64,000 bases of DNA from positions 3,352,714 through 3,416,713 of the forward strand of contig JANVCC010009742.1 of the NCBI GenBank assembly GCA_025345505.1, read 5' to 3'. Every line of letters begins with the position of its first letter. Position 1 is the first letter of the stretch. This document shows, in pieces, positions 26,287 to 34,237 of this stretch. The position numbers and the translations under genes were made by a program. The notes below the pieces were generated by a model. The model was given only the letters and a program-made list of their open reading frames with translations, did not search any database and was not told the DNA's origin. The DNA is from Todiramphus chloris collaris (taxonomy: Eukaryota > Chordata > Aves > Coraciiformes > Alcedinidae).

Positions 26287-26766
26287 TCAATCGCAGCGCG
26301 CAACGTTCATCCATCGTTCGAAATAAAAGTAGGCAAAGAGAATGATTATCGCGACTGATGTATATGGCCACCAGATGAACGCGTAGATTTTGAGGGGAAT
26401 AGCGGGCAAATAATCCATCGTCGTGTTGACGGTGGAATGAATGACTGTGCAGTAGAAAATTGCCGCATAAATCCATCTGGCTTTGGCATAAACCAATGAT
26501 GTAAAAATGTGAAAGCTGGTTGAGGAGACAACGACGGACAAGGTTCCAAGCACAGCAAATACCGGACCGGCACCAAGTTCCAACATGTAATCATAAATCA
26601 CCGGCGTCTTGAAAGCGCACTCCAGACCAAAAAACAGGAAATAGGACGGTATGCGGAACCTGGTGTCGCGAAAAAGGACAACGAGGTAAGCCTTGATCAA
26701 CTCCTCAATCCCGGCCAAAATAAATGTCGTTGAAATATTCCGGGCCAAATCCAAAGCAGTGCTCAT
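26287..26766 (-). CDS. PrsW-like membrane protein B of the microcin locus
   Basis: The 159-residue paralogue of protein A has the same residues at the putative active site (EExxK, FFGLE, SFHIF and VIH). The N-terminal two thirds are almost identical at DNA level to protein A, while the last roughly 50 residues (from NTTMDYLPAIPLKIYAF) differ, though the fold and ending YFERWMN resemble it. It is transcribed toward the GG-peptide gene, with 219 bp between. The two copies flank the peptide gene, as if the gene were duplicated around it and one copy then specialised. Confidence 0.7.
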   Translation of the reverse strand: MSTALDLARNISTTFILAGIEELIKAYLVVLFRDTRFRIPSYFLFFGLECAFKTPVIYDYMLELGAGPVFAVLGTLSVVVSSTSFHIFTSLVYAKARWIYAAIFYCTVIHSTVNTTMDYLPAIPLKIYAFIWWPYTSVAIIILFAYFYFERWMNVARCD

Positions 26767-26798
26767 GGTTCGGGATTGAAGGTGGCACGTGCGTGCGG

Positions 26799-27182
26799 TT
26801 ATTTGTGGTTTTCGTCAGTCAATTCTTTTGGTCTGGCCGTTAGCTGCGCGATGAAAAAACAGGCGAAAACTCCGGAAAACACGAGTGTTGCTGAAATGAA
26901 ATCTGTATCGTCTCCACAGTACAGTAGGCTAAACAGAGTTGAGCCTACGATGGATTTCAATATTACTTTATAAGAATTGGTAAAAGTTGAATCTTTTATG
27001 CATGAAAACGCAATAATTATTGATGGAATTGATAGTAACTTTAGTATCAATAGGACGTGCGGGTGGTTTCTAAACGTCGAGTCCGATATTATGATTGCTG
27101 CTAGTGCAAGAAAAACAAGTGTGTTGCAGCCGCTCTTTTTATATTGAGAAAGCATTGGCATACGCGTTGTCCGTAAGATCAT
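26799..27182 (-). CDS. hypothetical small membrane protein, possible immunity protein
   Basis: The 127-residue protein has about three to four hydrophobic segments (TLVFLALAAIIIS, VLLILKLLSIPSIIIAFSC, ISATLVFSGVFACFFIAQL). No family is recognised. It lies 32 bp upstream of PrsW-like B on the same strand, so it may be the first gene of the microcin operon. Small polytopic proteins in this position often give self-immunity, but there is no direct evidence. Three in-frame ATGs (27182, 27161, 27155) all lack a good ribosome-binding site. The DNA is markedly A+T-rich. Confidence 0.5.
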   Translation of the reverse strand: MILRTTRMPMLSQYKKSGCNTLVFLALAAIIISDSTFRNHPHVLLILKLLSIPSIIIAFSCIKDSTFTNSYKVILKSIVGSTLFSLLYCGDDTDFISATLVFSGVFACFFIAQLTARPKELTDENHK

Positions 27183-27500
27183 TTTTGAAATGAGAACGGC
27201 TGGTTATCAATAAAATCACCACTCCCACTCCGCCGTTTTCAACCATATTTGTAAATCCGAGCAAATACCTTGATTGCCTTTCCATCTGTTACACCCGCAT
27301 AGCCTGACGTACCCCCACGGCATGGCCAAAACCTGCGCGGCCAAGGCGATCGCTGAATGAAGGCCTTTCGCTATCATGCTCCGGTGCACCACCAGTGCCA
27401 ATTGGTAACCATACCTATCGCCGCAATGGATTTCAGCACCAGCCACAATCTGCTACATCGCATTTGCCGTCTGAGGCCGGATTCGCGTGTGGAGAGAGTG
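27183..27500. other. intergenic region upstream of the microcin operon and DUF1349 gene
   Basis: This is about 318 bp between divergent units. Frames cross it on both strands (27216-27446 minus; an upstream extension of the DUF1349 frame from 27357), but none has a plausible ribosome-binding site or domain. The A+T-rich part nearest 27183 is the likely promoter of the microcin operon. Confidence 0.4.
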
Positions 27501-28076
27501 ATGACTGATGCGTTCAACTGGCTCAATGCGCCGCCGTCCCATCACGGCGAAGCCCGTCTGCTCACGCTTGCGACGGCTGAGAACACCGATTTCTGGCAGC
27601 ACACCTTCTATGGTTTCGAGCGCGACAACGGCCATGCCTATCTGACGCCGGTCAGCGGTGATTTCAGCGCCCGCGTGACAGTGCGCGGCGATTACCGGGA
27701 ACTCTATGACCAGGCTGGTCTGATGCTGCGGATCGACGCCCGGACCTGGATCAAGACCGGCATCGAATATACCGACGGCCTCATGCATTTCAGCGTTGTC
27801 GTGACCAAGCGCGTATCCGATTGGTCCGTCATTCCCCTGCACAGCGCCCGTGTCGACGACGCGGTGCACATCCGGCTGACCCGCCATGATGATGCGGTGC
27901 GGGTCCAGTATGCCATCAATGATGCGCCGTGGCAGCTGGCGCGGCTCGCGCCATTTCCCAAAGACGATGCGTCGGTCGGTATCATGGCCTGTTCGCCGCA
28001 GCGCGGCGGCTTTGCGGCGGAATTCCGCGATCTCGAGGTCGGTCCGGCAATCCCGCGTGACCTGCATGCGGACTAG
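27501..28076 (+). CDS. DUF1349 family protein
   Basis: The 191-residue beta-rich protein of the DUF1349 family has a concanavalin-like jelly-roll fold. Family features are TDFWQHTFYGFERDNGHAYL, FSARVTVRGDYRELYDQAGLMLRIDARTWIKTGIEYTDGLMHFSVVVTKRVSDWSV and the C-terminal VGIMACSPQRGGFAAEFRDLEVGP. ATG 27501 directly follows a GGAGAGAG box. Function is unknown; carbohydrate binding has been suggested for the family. It converges with the GntR gene, with 21 bp between. Confidence 0.9.
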   Translation: MTDAFNWLNAPPSHHGEARLLTLATAENTDFWQHTFYGFERDNGHAYLTPVSGDFSARVTVRGDYRELYDQAGLMLRIDARTWIKTGIEYTDGLMHFSVVVTKRVSDWSVIPLHSARVDDAVHIRLTRHDDAVRVQYAINDAPWQLARLAPFPKDDASVGIMACSPQRGGFAAEFRDLEVGPAIPRDLHAD

Positions 28077-28097
28077 GCCGCGGCGAGGGGCGGCTTG

Positions 28098-28853
28098 CTA
28101 ATCGGCAAACAGCTCCGGCCGTTTGGTCTGCAGCTGCAGCAGCATTTTGCCCATCTTCGAAATATGCTCTTCCATCGCCGCCGCCGCGCGCTCGACGCTG
28201 TTGTCGGCAATGGCATCAACAATAGCCTGGTGCTCTTTCAGCGTTTCGACCATGCGCGTTTCGTAGTGCAGGAGCAGCCGCCGCACGCGGTCGATCTGGC
28301 TGCGCTCCTTGGCGGCAATTTCGCGCAATCCAACCAAACCCGCCGCATCGCAGATCATGTCGTGCAATTCCTCGTCGAGCGCGTAAAACCCTTCGAAATC
28401 CCTGGAGTCCGCTGCCTTGCGCTGCCGGTCGAGATTATCGCGCAGGCGCTGCACGATCTCAGCCGAGCTGCGTTCTGCCGCCCGCCGGATGGCCGCCGTT
28501 TCCAGGGCAATGCGCACGAATTGGGCTGTCTCGATCTTGTCGAGGCGCAGCCGGGCAACGAAAGTGCCGGTTTGCGGGTAAATCTCCACCAGGCCTTCGT
28601 CGGCGAGGCGGTTGATGGCATCGCTGACCGGCGTGCGTGATACGCCGAGCTGCAGCGCCACCAGTTCCTTGCGGATGGCTTCGCCGGGCGCCAGCTGCGA
28701 TGAAATGATGGCCTGACGCAGGATGGAATAGACCTGGTCCTTGCGTGTGACCGCAATGACCTTCTGTTCCCTGAAACTCTTGCTGCCTGACCCCAATTGC
28801 ACGTCCAAAGCTCCCCGGTAGGCCCTGTTGCATGGCAGGAGGCTGAATTCCAT
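28098..28853 (-). CDS. GntR-family (FCD subfamily) transcriptional regulator
   Basis: The 251-residue regulator has an N-terminal winged helix (RKDQVYSILRQAIISSQLAPGEAIRKELVALQLGVSRTPVSDAINRLADEGLVEIYPQTGTFVARL) and a C-terminal all-helical FCD ligand-binding domain whose Asp/His metal ligands are suggested by YALDEELHDMICDAAG and LKEHQAIVDAI. It is divergent from the sugar ABC operon and probably controls it. The start is uncertain: ATG 28853 is used; ATG 28898 and 28937 are also in frame but would overlap the likely operator. Confidence 0.85.
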   Translation of the reverse strand: MEFSLLPCNRAYRGALDVQLGSGSKSFREQKVIAVTRKDQVYSILRQAIISSQLAPGEAIRKELVALQLGVSRTPVSDAINRLADEGLVEIYPQTGTFVARLRLDKIETAQFVRIALETAAIRRAAERSSAEIVQRLRDNLDRQRKAADSRDFEGFYALDEELHDMICDAAGLVGLREIAAKERSQIDRVRRLLLHYETRMVETLKEHQAIVDAIADNSVERAAAAMEEHISKMGKMLLQLQTKRPELFAD

Positions 28854-28892
28854 TTCTCCGAATGAAGCATTTGACTCCTGCACAATAACATC

Positions 28893-28902
28893 TAACATGT
28901 TA
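28893..28902. promoter_or_regulatory. palindrome in the GntR / sugar ABC divergent promoter
   Basis: TAACATGTTA is a perfect 10-bp palindrome, 37-46 bp upstream of the ABC operon start and about 40 bp before the GntR start. Position and symmetry fit a GntR operator (T/A-rich half-sites around a short centre). This is inference only. Confidence 0.5.
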
Positions 28903-28938
28903 CATATTAACTTGAAAGAATGTTTTGGGAGGAACATT

Positions 28939-30495
28939 TTGGATAGTCAGCTGCCGATCGTCTCGATGCGCGGCATCAGCAAGTCATTCGCTCATATTGT
29001 TGCCCTGCGAAGTATCGATCTCGACATCTATCCGGGCGAGATTCATGCCATCATGGGGGAGAACGGTGCGGGCAAGTCGACGCTGGTGAAAATCCTCAGC
29101 GGCGTGCATCGTCGCAGCGGCGGTGACATGCTTGTCCGGGGGCGGGCGGTCGACTTCGCCTCGCCGCGGGAAGCCGAGCATAACGGCATCGCCATCATCC
29201 ACCAGGAACTCAACCTCATTCCAAGCCTCAGCGTGTCCGAGAATATTTTTCTCGGGCGCGAGCCGCTGATCGGGGGCCTGTTCATTGATCGCAGGAGCAT
29301 CGAGACGAAGAGCGCAGAGCTGCTCGACCGCTTCGGCATCGATATTGATCCGCGTGCCGATGTGGAGAATTTGCGCGTCGGCGAGCAGCAGCTTGTCGAG
29401 ATTGCCCGCGCATTGTCCCTGAATGCCGACGTGCTGGTTCTGGACGAGCCGACCTCGGCGCTGTCGGAGGCCGAAGCCCAGAGACTGGCCAGTTTTGTGC
29501 GGGAACTGGCCCGTAACGGCGTTGCCATCATCTACATTTCCCATCGGATGAATGAAATATTCTCGCTTGCCGACAAGATCACCGTGTTGCGCGACGGCAG
29601 CTTCATCGCCACGCGCCGGGCCCAGGATGTGAGCGAGCGCGATCTCATCCGCATGATGGTTGGGCGCGATCTGGCAGCACCGGAACCCAAGGCGGATAGA
29701 TCGGGCAGGCCGATTGTACTTGAAGCGCGCAATCTCGCCCTACGCCGCCCGAATTCGCGCGGCAGCATGCACAATGTCGTCGAGGATGTGAGCTTCGATC
29801 TCCACGCCGGCGAAATTCTCGGGATCGGCGGGCTGCTCGGTTCCGGGCGCACTGAAGTGCTCGAACTGATTTTTGGCGCGGCGACTGGAGAACGCTCCGG
29901 CACGATCACCCGCAACGGCACCAGCCTTGCCGCCGCGTCCCTGACCCCACGCCGGTCGGTGGCGAAGGGCATTGCCTTCCTCACCGAAGACCGCAAGGGA
30001 ACGGGTCTTCTCATGAATGCGGACATCCGGGCCAATGCCGTTCTGCCGTCCTTGCCGTGGCTCGCGCCGTTCGGCTGGATCAGCCGCCGGCGCGAGGACC
30101 CCGTGGCGGGCCGGATCATCAAAGCGATGCACGTGCGCTGCGATGGCCCGGACCAGAAGATCGATCAGCTGAGCGGCGGCAACCAGCAAAAGATCGTGCT
30201 GGGCAAATGGCTGGAAACCCGGCCCAGCGTCGTCCTCTTGGATGAACCGACCCGGGGGATCGACGTCGGCGCCAAGGATGAAATCTACGAGCTCCTGAAA
30301 AAACTCGCTTTGTCCGGCGTGGCGGTGATCATGGTGAGTTCCGAATTGCCGGAACTTCTTGCGCTCTCCAGCCGCATCCTCGTGATGTGCGAGGGCAGGG
30401 CGGCGGGCATTCTTGAGAGCACAGCGTTTTCCGAAGAACAGGTGATGGAACTGGCGACACCCCTGGGCACGGCTCTGACAAAGGACGCGGCATGA
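28939..30495 (+). CDS. sugar ABC transporter ATP-binding protein (RbsA/MglA type)
   Basis: The 518-residue protein carries two ABC domains in tandem, as in ribose/galactose importers. The N-terminal domain has Walker A GENGAGKST, LRVGEQQLVEIARAL and Walker B VLVLDEPTS. The second has the degenerate P-loop GLLGSGRTE usual for these proteins, the signature LSGGNQQK and LLDEPTRGIDVGAK. TTG 28939 is chosen with GGGAGG six bases upstream. It overlaps the permease gene by 4 bp; the binding-protein gene completes the operon. Confidence 0.93.
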   Translation: MDSQLPIVSMRGISKSFAHIVALRSIDLDIYPGEIHAIMGENGAGKSTLVKILSGVHRRSGGDMLVRGRAVDFASPREAEHNGIAIIHQELNLIPSLSVSENIFLGREPLIGGLFIDRRSIETKSAELLDRFGIDIDPRADVENLRVGEQQLVEIARALSLNADVLVLDEPTSALSEAEAQRLASFVRELARNGVAIIYISHRMNEIFSLADKITVLRDGSFIATRRAQDVSERDLIRMMVGRDLAAPEPKADRSGRPIVLEARNLALRRPNSRGSMHNVVEDVSFDLHAGEILGIGGLLGSGRTEVLELIFGAATGERSGTITRNGTSLAAASLTPRRSVAKGIAFLTEDRKGTGLLMNADIRANAVLPSLPWLAPFGWISRRREDPVAGRIIKAMHVRCDGPDQKIDQLSGGNQQKIVLGKWLETRPSVVLLDEPTRGIDVGAKDEIYELLKKLALSGVAVIMVSSELPELLALSSRILVMCEGRAAGILESTAFSEEQVMELATPLGTALTKDAA

Positions 30496-31817
30496 CACGA
30501 GCGAGCGAGCAGACAATGCAGTCATCCCAAGGCAATCTTAGCCGGATCAAGCGCCTGCTGAATGCAACTAAGCTCTACTGGGGATTGGTGCTGCTCTTTC
30601 TGGTCGGCATTTTTTCATCGCCGATCTCGTCCAAGGGGCACAATATTTTCCTGTCCTATGGCAATCTGTCCGATGTTTTCCGGCAGATTTCGGTTACCGG
30701 CATTACTGCCGTGGGCATGACGCTGGTGATCCTCATTGCCGGAATTGACCTGTCGGTCGGGTCCGTGCTTGCGCTGGGTTCCGTCGTCTGCGCCATGCTT
30801 CTGACCAATGAGGGCTGGTCGGCGGCCTATACCATCGGCGTTCCCGCCATTTTCGTGCTGGCATTCCTTGTTGTGCTGGGGGCGGGGTTGTTCCTTGCCA
30901 AGGTACCTGGCCGCGCCGTTGGCGAGCCCGAAAATGACCGGACGCACCTGAACCGCATTATCGCCCTTGTGGCTGTGGTCGCCGCGGCCGCTGTCGCCTG
31001 GTGGGTCGCCTCCGGCACGGATGCAAAGGCCGGCGTGCTGCTGGTGCTCGTGGTGGTTCCGGCCGTCGGTTTCATGCTCGGCATGGTCAACGGCCTCGTC
31101 ATCGTTGGCGGTCGCCTGCAACCGTTCATTGTGACACTTGCCATGATGGTGGCGGGGCTGGGCATTGCCCGCCTGACGGCGGGGCAGAATACGGCGGTCT
31201 GGCCGGTCTATACCGGCAGCAACGCGACGGCGAATTTCGAATTCCTGCGCGCGCTCATTTTCGGGCTGATTCCGGTGCCGGGTCTGATTTTCGCCGGCAT
31301 CATTCTCCTGTTCTGGGTGATCCTGAAATACACCAAGTTCGGACGGTACATCTATGCCATCGGCGGCAATGAAGAGGCGGCGCGGCTCGCCGGCGTGCCG
31401 GTCTGGCGGGTAAAGATCAGCGTCTATGCCATATCGGGATATCTCGCCGCACTGGCGGGCATTCTCTATGTCGCGCAATACAGGCAGGGAAAGCCCGATG
31501 CGGGCATGGGGCTCGAACTCGACGCCATTGCTGCCGTGGTGATCGGCGGCACCAGCTTGATGGGCGGGCGCGGCTCGATGATTGGCACCCTTGTCGGCGT
31601 CCTCATCTTCGGCTTTCTCAGCAATATCCTGCAGCTCAACAATATCGACAGCAACACGCAGCTGGTGCTCAAGGGCATCATCATCATCGTGGCGGTGCTG
31701 CTGCAGGAGCGGCGCTCCAGCGGATGGCTGTTTTTTCTCTCCCAGCTCATGACAGCCACGCCGTCCAAGAAATCCGTGCCCGGCAAGCCAGAAAACCGGC
31801 AAGGGCAGGGTGATTGA
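30492..31817 (+). CDS. sugar ABC transporter permease (RbsC/XylH type)
   Basis: The 441-residue permease has about ten membrane segments. Family signatures are GMTLVILIAGIDLSVGSVLAL near the N-terminus, FIVTLAMMVAGLGIARLTAGQ, YAIGGNEEAARLAGVPVWRVK (the ATPase-coupling loop) and DAIAAVVIGGTSLMGGRGSMIGTLVGVL. The insertion of about 60 residues between helices 3 and 5 (PGRAVGEPENDRTHLN) makes it longer than RbsC and more like XylH. It starts inside the end of the ATPase gene (ATGA overlap). Confidence 0.93.
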   Translation: MTRASEQTMQSSQGNLSRIKRLLNATKLYWGLVLLFLVGIFSSPISSKGHNIFLSYGNLSDVFRQISVTGITAVGMTLVILIAGIDLSVGSVLALGSVVCAMLLTNEGWSAAYTIGVPAIFVLAFLVVLGAGLFLAKVPGRAVGEPENDRTHLNRIIALVAVVAAAAVAWWVASGTDAKAGVLLVLVVVPAVGFMLGMVNGLVIVGGRLQPFIVTLAMMVAGLGIARLTAGQNTAVWPVYTGSNATANFEFLRALIFGLIPVPGLIFAGIILLFWVILKYTKFGRYIYAIGGNEEAARLAGVPVWRVKISVYAISGYLAALAGILYVAQYRQGKPDAGMGLELDAIAAVVIGGTSLMGGRGSMIGTLVGVLIFGFLSNILQLNNIDSNTQLVLKGIIIIVAVLLQERRSSGWLFFLSQLMTATPSKKSVPGKPENRQGQGD

Positions 31818-31848
31818 ACCAACAACAAGGACTATCAGGGAGGATAGC

Positions 31849-32814
31849 ATGAGACTGACACGCAGACATTTTGCCAGACTGGCAATGGCAACCGCCTTCA
31901 TCGCGCCGCTGGCGCTCCACATGCCGGGCGCATGGGCCAAGGACAAGTATGTCATCGGCTTCAGCCAGACCACGACCGTTGAACCCTGGCGTGTCCAGTT
32001 CAACAAGGATCTGGTTGCCGAAGCCAAGAACCATCCGAATGTTGAGCTGCTTGTCGCCGATGGCCAGGACAAGACGGAAAAGCAGGTGGCGGACGTTGAA
32101 AACTTCATCCGGCAGGAGGTGGACGCAATCCTGATTTCACCCAAGGAATCGGCAGGCCTGACCGGTGTCGTGGAGAAAGCGATGGATGCCGGCATTCCGG
32201 TGATCGTGCTTGACCGCAACGTCGATACCGACAAGTTCACCCAGTGGATCGGCGGCGACAATGTGGTGATCGGCGAAGCGGCGGGACAACATGCCGTGGA
32301 ACTCCTCGGCGGCAAGGGCAAGGCCAAGGGCACCGTCGTTGAAATCTGGGGTGGCCTCGGCACGCAGGCGAGCCATGACCGCAGCAACGGTTTCCACAAA
32401 TACACCGACGCGGAGAATGGCATCACCTATCTCCTGGACAAGCAGTCCGGCGACTGGAAGCAGGATCAGGCCTACAACATCATGGCAACCGCTCTGCGCA
32501 ACCATGAGGACATCAAGCTGGTCTACGGCCACAATGATCCGATGGCCTATGGTGCCTATCTCGCCGCCAAGGATGCGGGGCGCGAGAAGGACATCCTGTT
32601 CCTTGGTGTCGACGGACTGCCGAATGAAGGCGTCCAGTGGGTCAACAAGGGCGAGCTCGCCGCAACGTTCCTCTACCCGACACCCGGAGCGGAGGGATTG
32701 CGCCAGGCGCTGAAAGTTCTGGCGGGCGAAAAGGTGGAAAAGAAGATCGTTCTTGGCACTGAAACCATCACCAAGGCGAATGCGCCGGAGATTCTCAAAA
32801 AGAACGGTCTTTGA
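31849..32814 (+). CDS. periplasmic sugar-binding protein of the ABC importer
   Basis: The 321-residue protein has a twin-arginine-like signal (RLTRRHFARLAMATAFIAPLALHMPGAWA) followed by DKYVIGFSQTTTVEPWR, a type I periplasmic binding protein (pentose/galactose class). Other features are EVDAILISPKESAGLTGVVEKAMDAGIPVIVLDRNV, the RbsB-like DGQDKTEKQV and GHNDPMAYGAYLAAKDAG. The closest pattern I recall is the galactofuranose-binding YtfQ group, but the substrate is not settled. ATG 31849 follows AGGGAGG. It is the last gene of the operon, before a terminator. Confidence 0.92.
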   Translation: MRLTRRHFARLAMATAFIAPLALHMPGAWAKDKYVIGFSQTTTVEPWRVQFNKDLVAEAKNHPNVELLVADGQDKTEKQVADVENFIRQEVDAILISPKESAGLTGVVEKAMDAGIPVIVLDRNVDTDKFTQWIGGDNVVIGEAAGQHAVELLGGKGKAKGTVVEIWGGLGTQASHDRSNGFHKYTDAENGITYLLDKQSGDWKQDQAYNIMATALRNHEDIKLVYGHNDPMAYGAYLAAKDAGREKDILFLGVDGLPNEGVQWVNKGELAATFLYPTPGAEGLRQALKVLAGEKVEKKIVLGTETITKANAPEILKKNGL

Positions 32815-32832
32815 CCACTGAGAGCAAAGAAG

Positions 32833-32874
32833 TGGAGTAACCGCTTTAGAAAGAGCAGTTACTCCATTGTTATT
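32833..32874 (+). terminator. terminator after the sugar ABC operon
   Basis: 9-bp perfect arms, TGGAGTAAC (32833-32841) and GTTACTCCA (32858-32866), are separated by 16 bases and followed by TTGTTATTT. It lies 18 bp after the binding-protein stop. Confidence 0.8.
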
Positions 32875-32957
32875 TCGTCGATATTTCATTCTTCAAGTTT
32901 TGATGCATGGCTGTTGCACAGGGTGCGCAACCCAGCGGCATCGCGTAATGATTTGAC

Positions 32958-32977
32958 ATGCAACTAAAAGGTTGCAT
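32958..32977 (+). promoter_or_regulatory. inverted-repeat operator of the ArsR-type regulator
   Basis: ATGCAAC at 32958-32964 and GTTGCAT at 32971-32977 form a perfect 7-bp inverted repeat with a 6-base spacer, ending 9 bp before the regulator's ATG. Its position over the start region fits autorepression by the encoded ArsR-family protein. Confidence 0.65.
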
Positions 32978-32986
32978 AATGTAGAT

Positions 32987-33310
32987 ATGACCATAGACGC
33001 GACATTCCGGGCCCTTGCCGATGTGAGCCGGCGCCAATTGCTCGACAATCTCTTTGCCAGGAACGGCCAGACGCTGGGCGAACTCTGCGAGGGCATCGAC
33101 ATGACGCGTCAGGCCGTAACCAAGCATCTTGCGATATTGGAAGAGGCCAATCTCATCGCGACGGTCTGGCGGGGCAGGGAAAAGCTGCACTACCTCAACC
33201 CGGTGCCGATCCATGAAATTTCCACGCGCTGGATCCACAAGTATGAACAGGGTCCGCTGCGCACCCTCGATGAACTCAAGAAAACCCTGGAGGAAGACGG
33301 CCATGACTAA
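32987..33310 (+). CDS. ArsR-family winged-helix regulator
   Basis: The 107-residue metal-independent ArsR-type repressor has TFRALADVSRRQLLDNLFARNGQTLGELCEGIDMTRQAVTKHLAILEEANLIATVWRGREKLHYLN, with the recognition helix in MTRQAVTKHLAIL. The metal-binding Cys set of ArsR/SmtB is absent. This subgroup is normally encoded next to an SRPBCC (AHSA1) protein, as here, and the two genes overlap by 8 bp. ATG 32987 is used; a TTG at 32972 is also in frame. An inverted-repeat operator lies immediately upstream. Confidence 0.9.
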   Translation: MTIDATFRALADVSRRQLLDNLFARNGQTLGELCEGIDMTRQAVTKHLAILEEANLIATVWRGREKLHYLNPVPIHEISTRWIHKYEQGPLRTLDELKKTLEEDGHD

Positions 33311-33764
33311 ACCCAGATTTGTGTACGTGACCTATATCCGCACAACGCCGGAAAAGCTCTGGCACGCGCTGATCGATCCGGAATTTACCCGGCAGTATTG
33401 GGCGGGAACCTGGCAGGATTGCGATTGGCAACCCGGTTCCTCGTGGAAACTCATGATTCCGGATGGGCGGGTTGGCGATGCCGGAGAGGTTGTTGAAATC
33501 GATCCGCCCAAACGCCTCGTTCTATCCTGGCGCAACGAATTCATGCCGGAATTGAAGCAGGAGGGATTTTCGCGCCTCACCTATGAGCTTGATCCGATGG
33601 GCGATATGGTGAAACTGACTGTAGTCCATGAGATGGACCGGCCAGAATCCAAGCTGATCGAGCAGGTTTCCACCGGATGGCCCAGCCTTCTCTCAAGCCT
33701 CAAGAGCCTGCTTGAGACAGGTGAATCGCTTGAAGCGACACGCCATTGGCCGAAAGATATGTAA
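33303..33764 (+). CDS. SRPBCC (AHSA1-like) domain protein
   Basis: The 153-residue START/Bet v1-like single-domain protein has VTYIRTTPEKLWHALIDPEFTRQYWAGTWQDCDWQPGSSWKLM, EVVEIDPPKRLVLSWRNEF and a C-terminal helix LIEQVSTGWPSLLSSLKSLLETGE that closes the hydrophobic cavity. Its ligand is unknown. It is translationally coupled to the ArsR regulator (8-bp overlap), a widespread pair. Confidence 0.92.
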   Translation: MTKPRFVYVTYIRTTPEKLWHALIDPEFTRQYWAGTWQDCDWQPGSSWKLMIPDGRVGDAGEVVEIDPPKRLVLSWRNEFMPELKQEGFSRLTYELDPMGDMVKLTVVHEMDRPESKLIEQVSTGWPSLLSSLKSLLETGESLEATRHWPKDM

Positions 33765-33817
33765 GCGCCCGAATAAAAACGGGAACGATGTAGAATGTCG
33801 GCCCGTTCAATCGTCCT

Positions 33818-33884
33818 AGGGCTGTTGAACCGAATGAGGAGGGTATGATGACCTATGTTGATGGATTTGTGCTTGCCGTACCGA
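33818..33884 (+). repeat. 67-bp direct repeat, copy 1 (leader and start of the DUF1428 gene)
   Basis: This is identical base for base to 40944-41010. It contains the AGGAGG ribosome-binding site, tandem ATGs and the first 12-13 codons of the DUF1428 gene. The sequences diverge abruptly on both sides. It is the donor-like copy, because here the codons continue into the complete native gene. Confidence 0.95.
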
Positions 33885-34201
33885 AGGACAAGATCGATGC
33901 CTATAAGGCCATGGCGCGCGTGGCTGGTGACGTCTGGAAGGAACATGGCGCGCTGGCCTATGTAGAATGCCTTGGCGATGACGTTCCCTATGGCGAACTC
34001 ACCTCGTTTCCACGCGCCGTGCAGGCGAAGGACGATGAAATCGTCATCTTTTCGTGGATTGTTCATGCGTCGCGAAAGCAGCGGGACGAAACCAACAAGA
34101 AAGCCATGGCGGATCCCAGACTTGCCAGCGATAAATGGGAGATGCCCTTCGATGGCAAGCGCATGATCTATGGCGGGTTCGAGTCGTTTATGGAACTCTG
34201 A
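33848..34201 (+). CDS. DUF1428 family protein
   Basis: The 117-residue cytosolic protein has a dimeric ferredoxin-like (alpha/beta barrel) fold. The family pattern is complete: MTYVDGFVLAVPKDKIDAYKAMA at the N-terminus, VWKEHGALAYVECLGDD and a C-terminal KWEMPFDGKRMIYGGFESFMEL. Function is unknown. ATG 33848 is preferred over 33845 because AGGAGG is then five bases upstream and family members start with MTYVDGF. Its 5' end is duplicated at ntrY. Confidence 0.92.
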   Translation: MTYVDGFVLAVPKDKIDAYKAMARVAGDVWKEHGALAYVECLGDDVPYGELTSFPRAVQAKDDEIVIFSWIVHASRKQRDETNKKAMADPRLASDKWEMPFDGKRMIYGGFESFMEL

Positions 34202-34237
34202 CACCCATAAAAGGGATTTCAGCGCAATCGGGGTGAC

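Noticed and set aside
27216-27446. 76-codon minus frame at the head of the microcin operon
   Set aside because: No ribosome-binding site; the composition looks like read-through of intergenic DNA and overlaps the upstream frame of the DUF1349 gene.
30615-32426. 603-codon open frame on the minus strand
   Set aside because: It is antisense to the sugar ABC permease and binding-protein genes, which have clear family motifs; the antisense product is His/Asp-rich with no domain.
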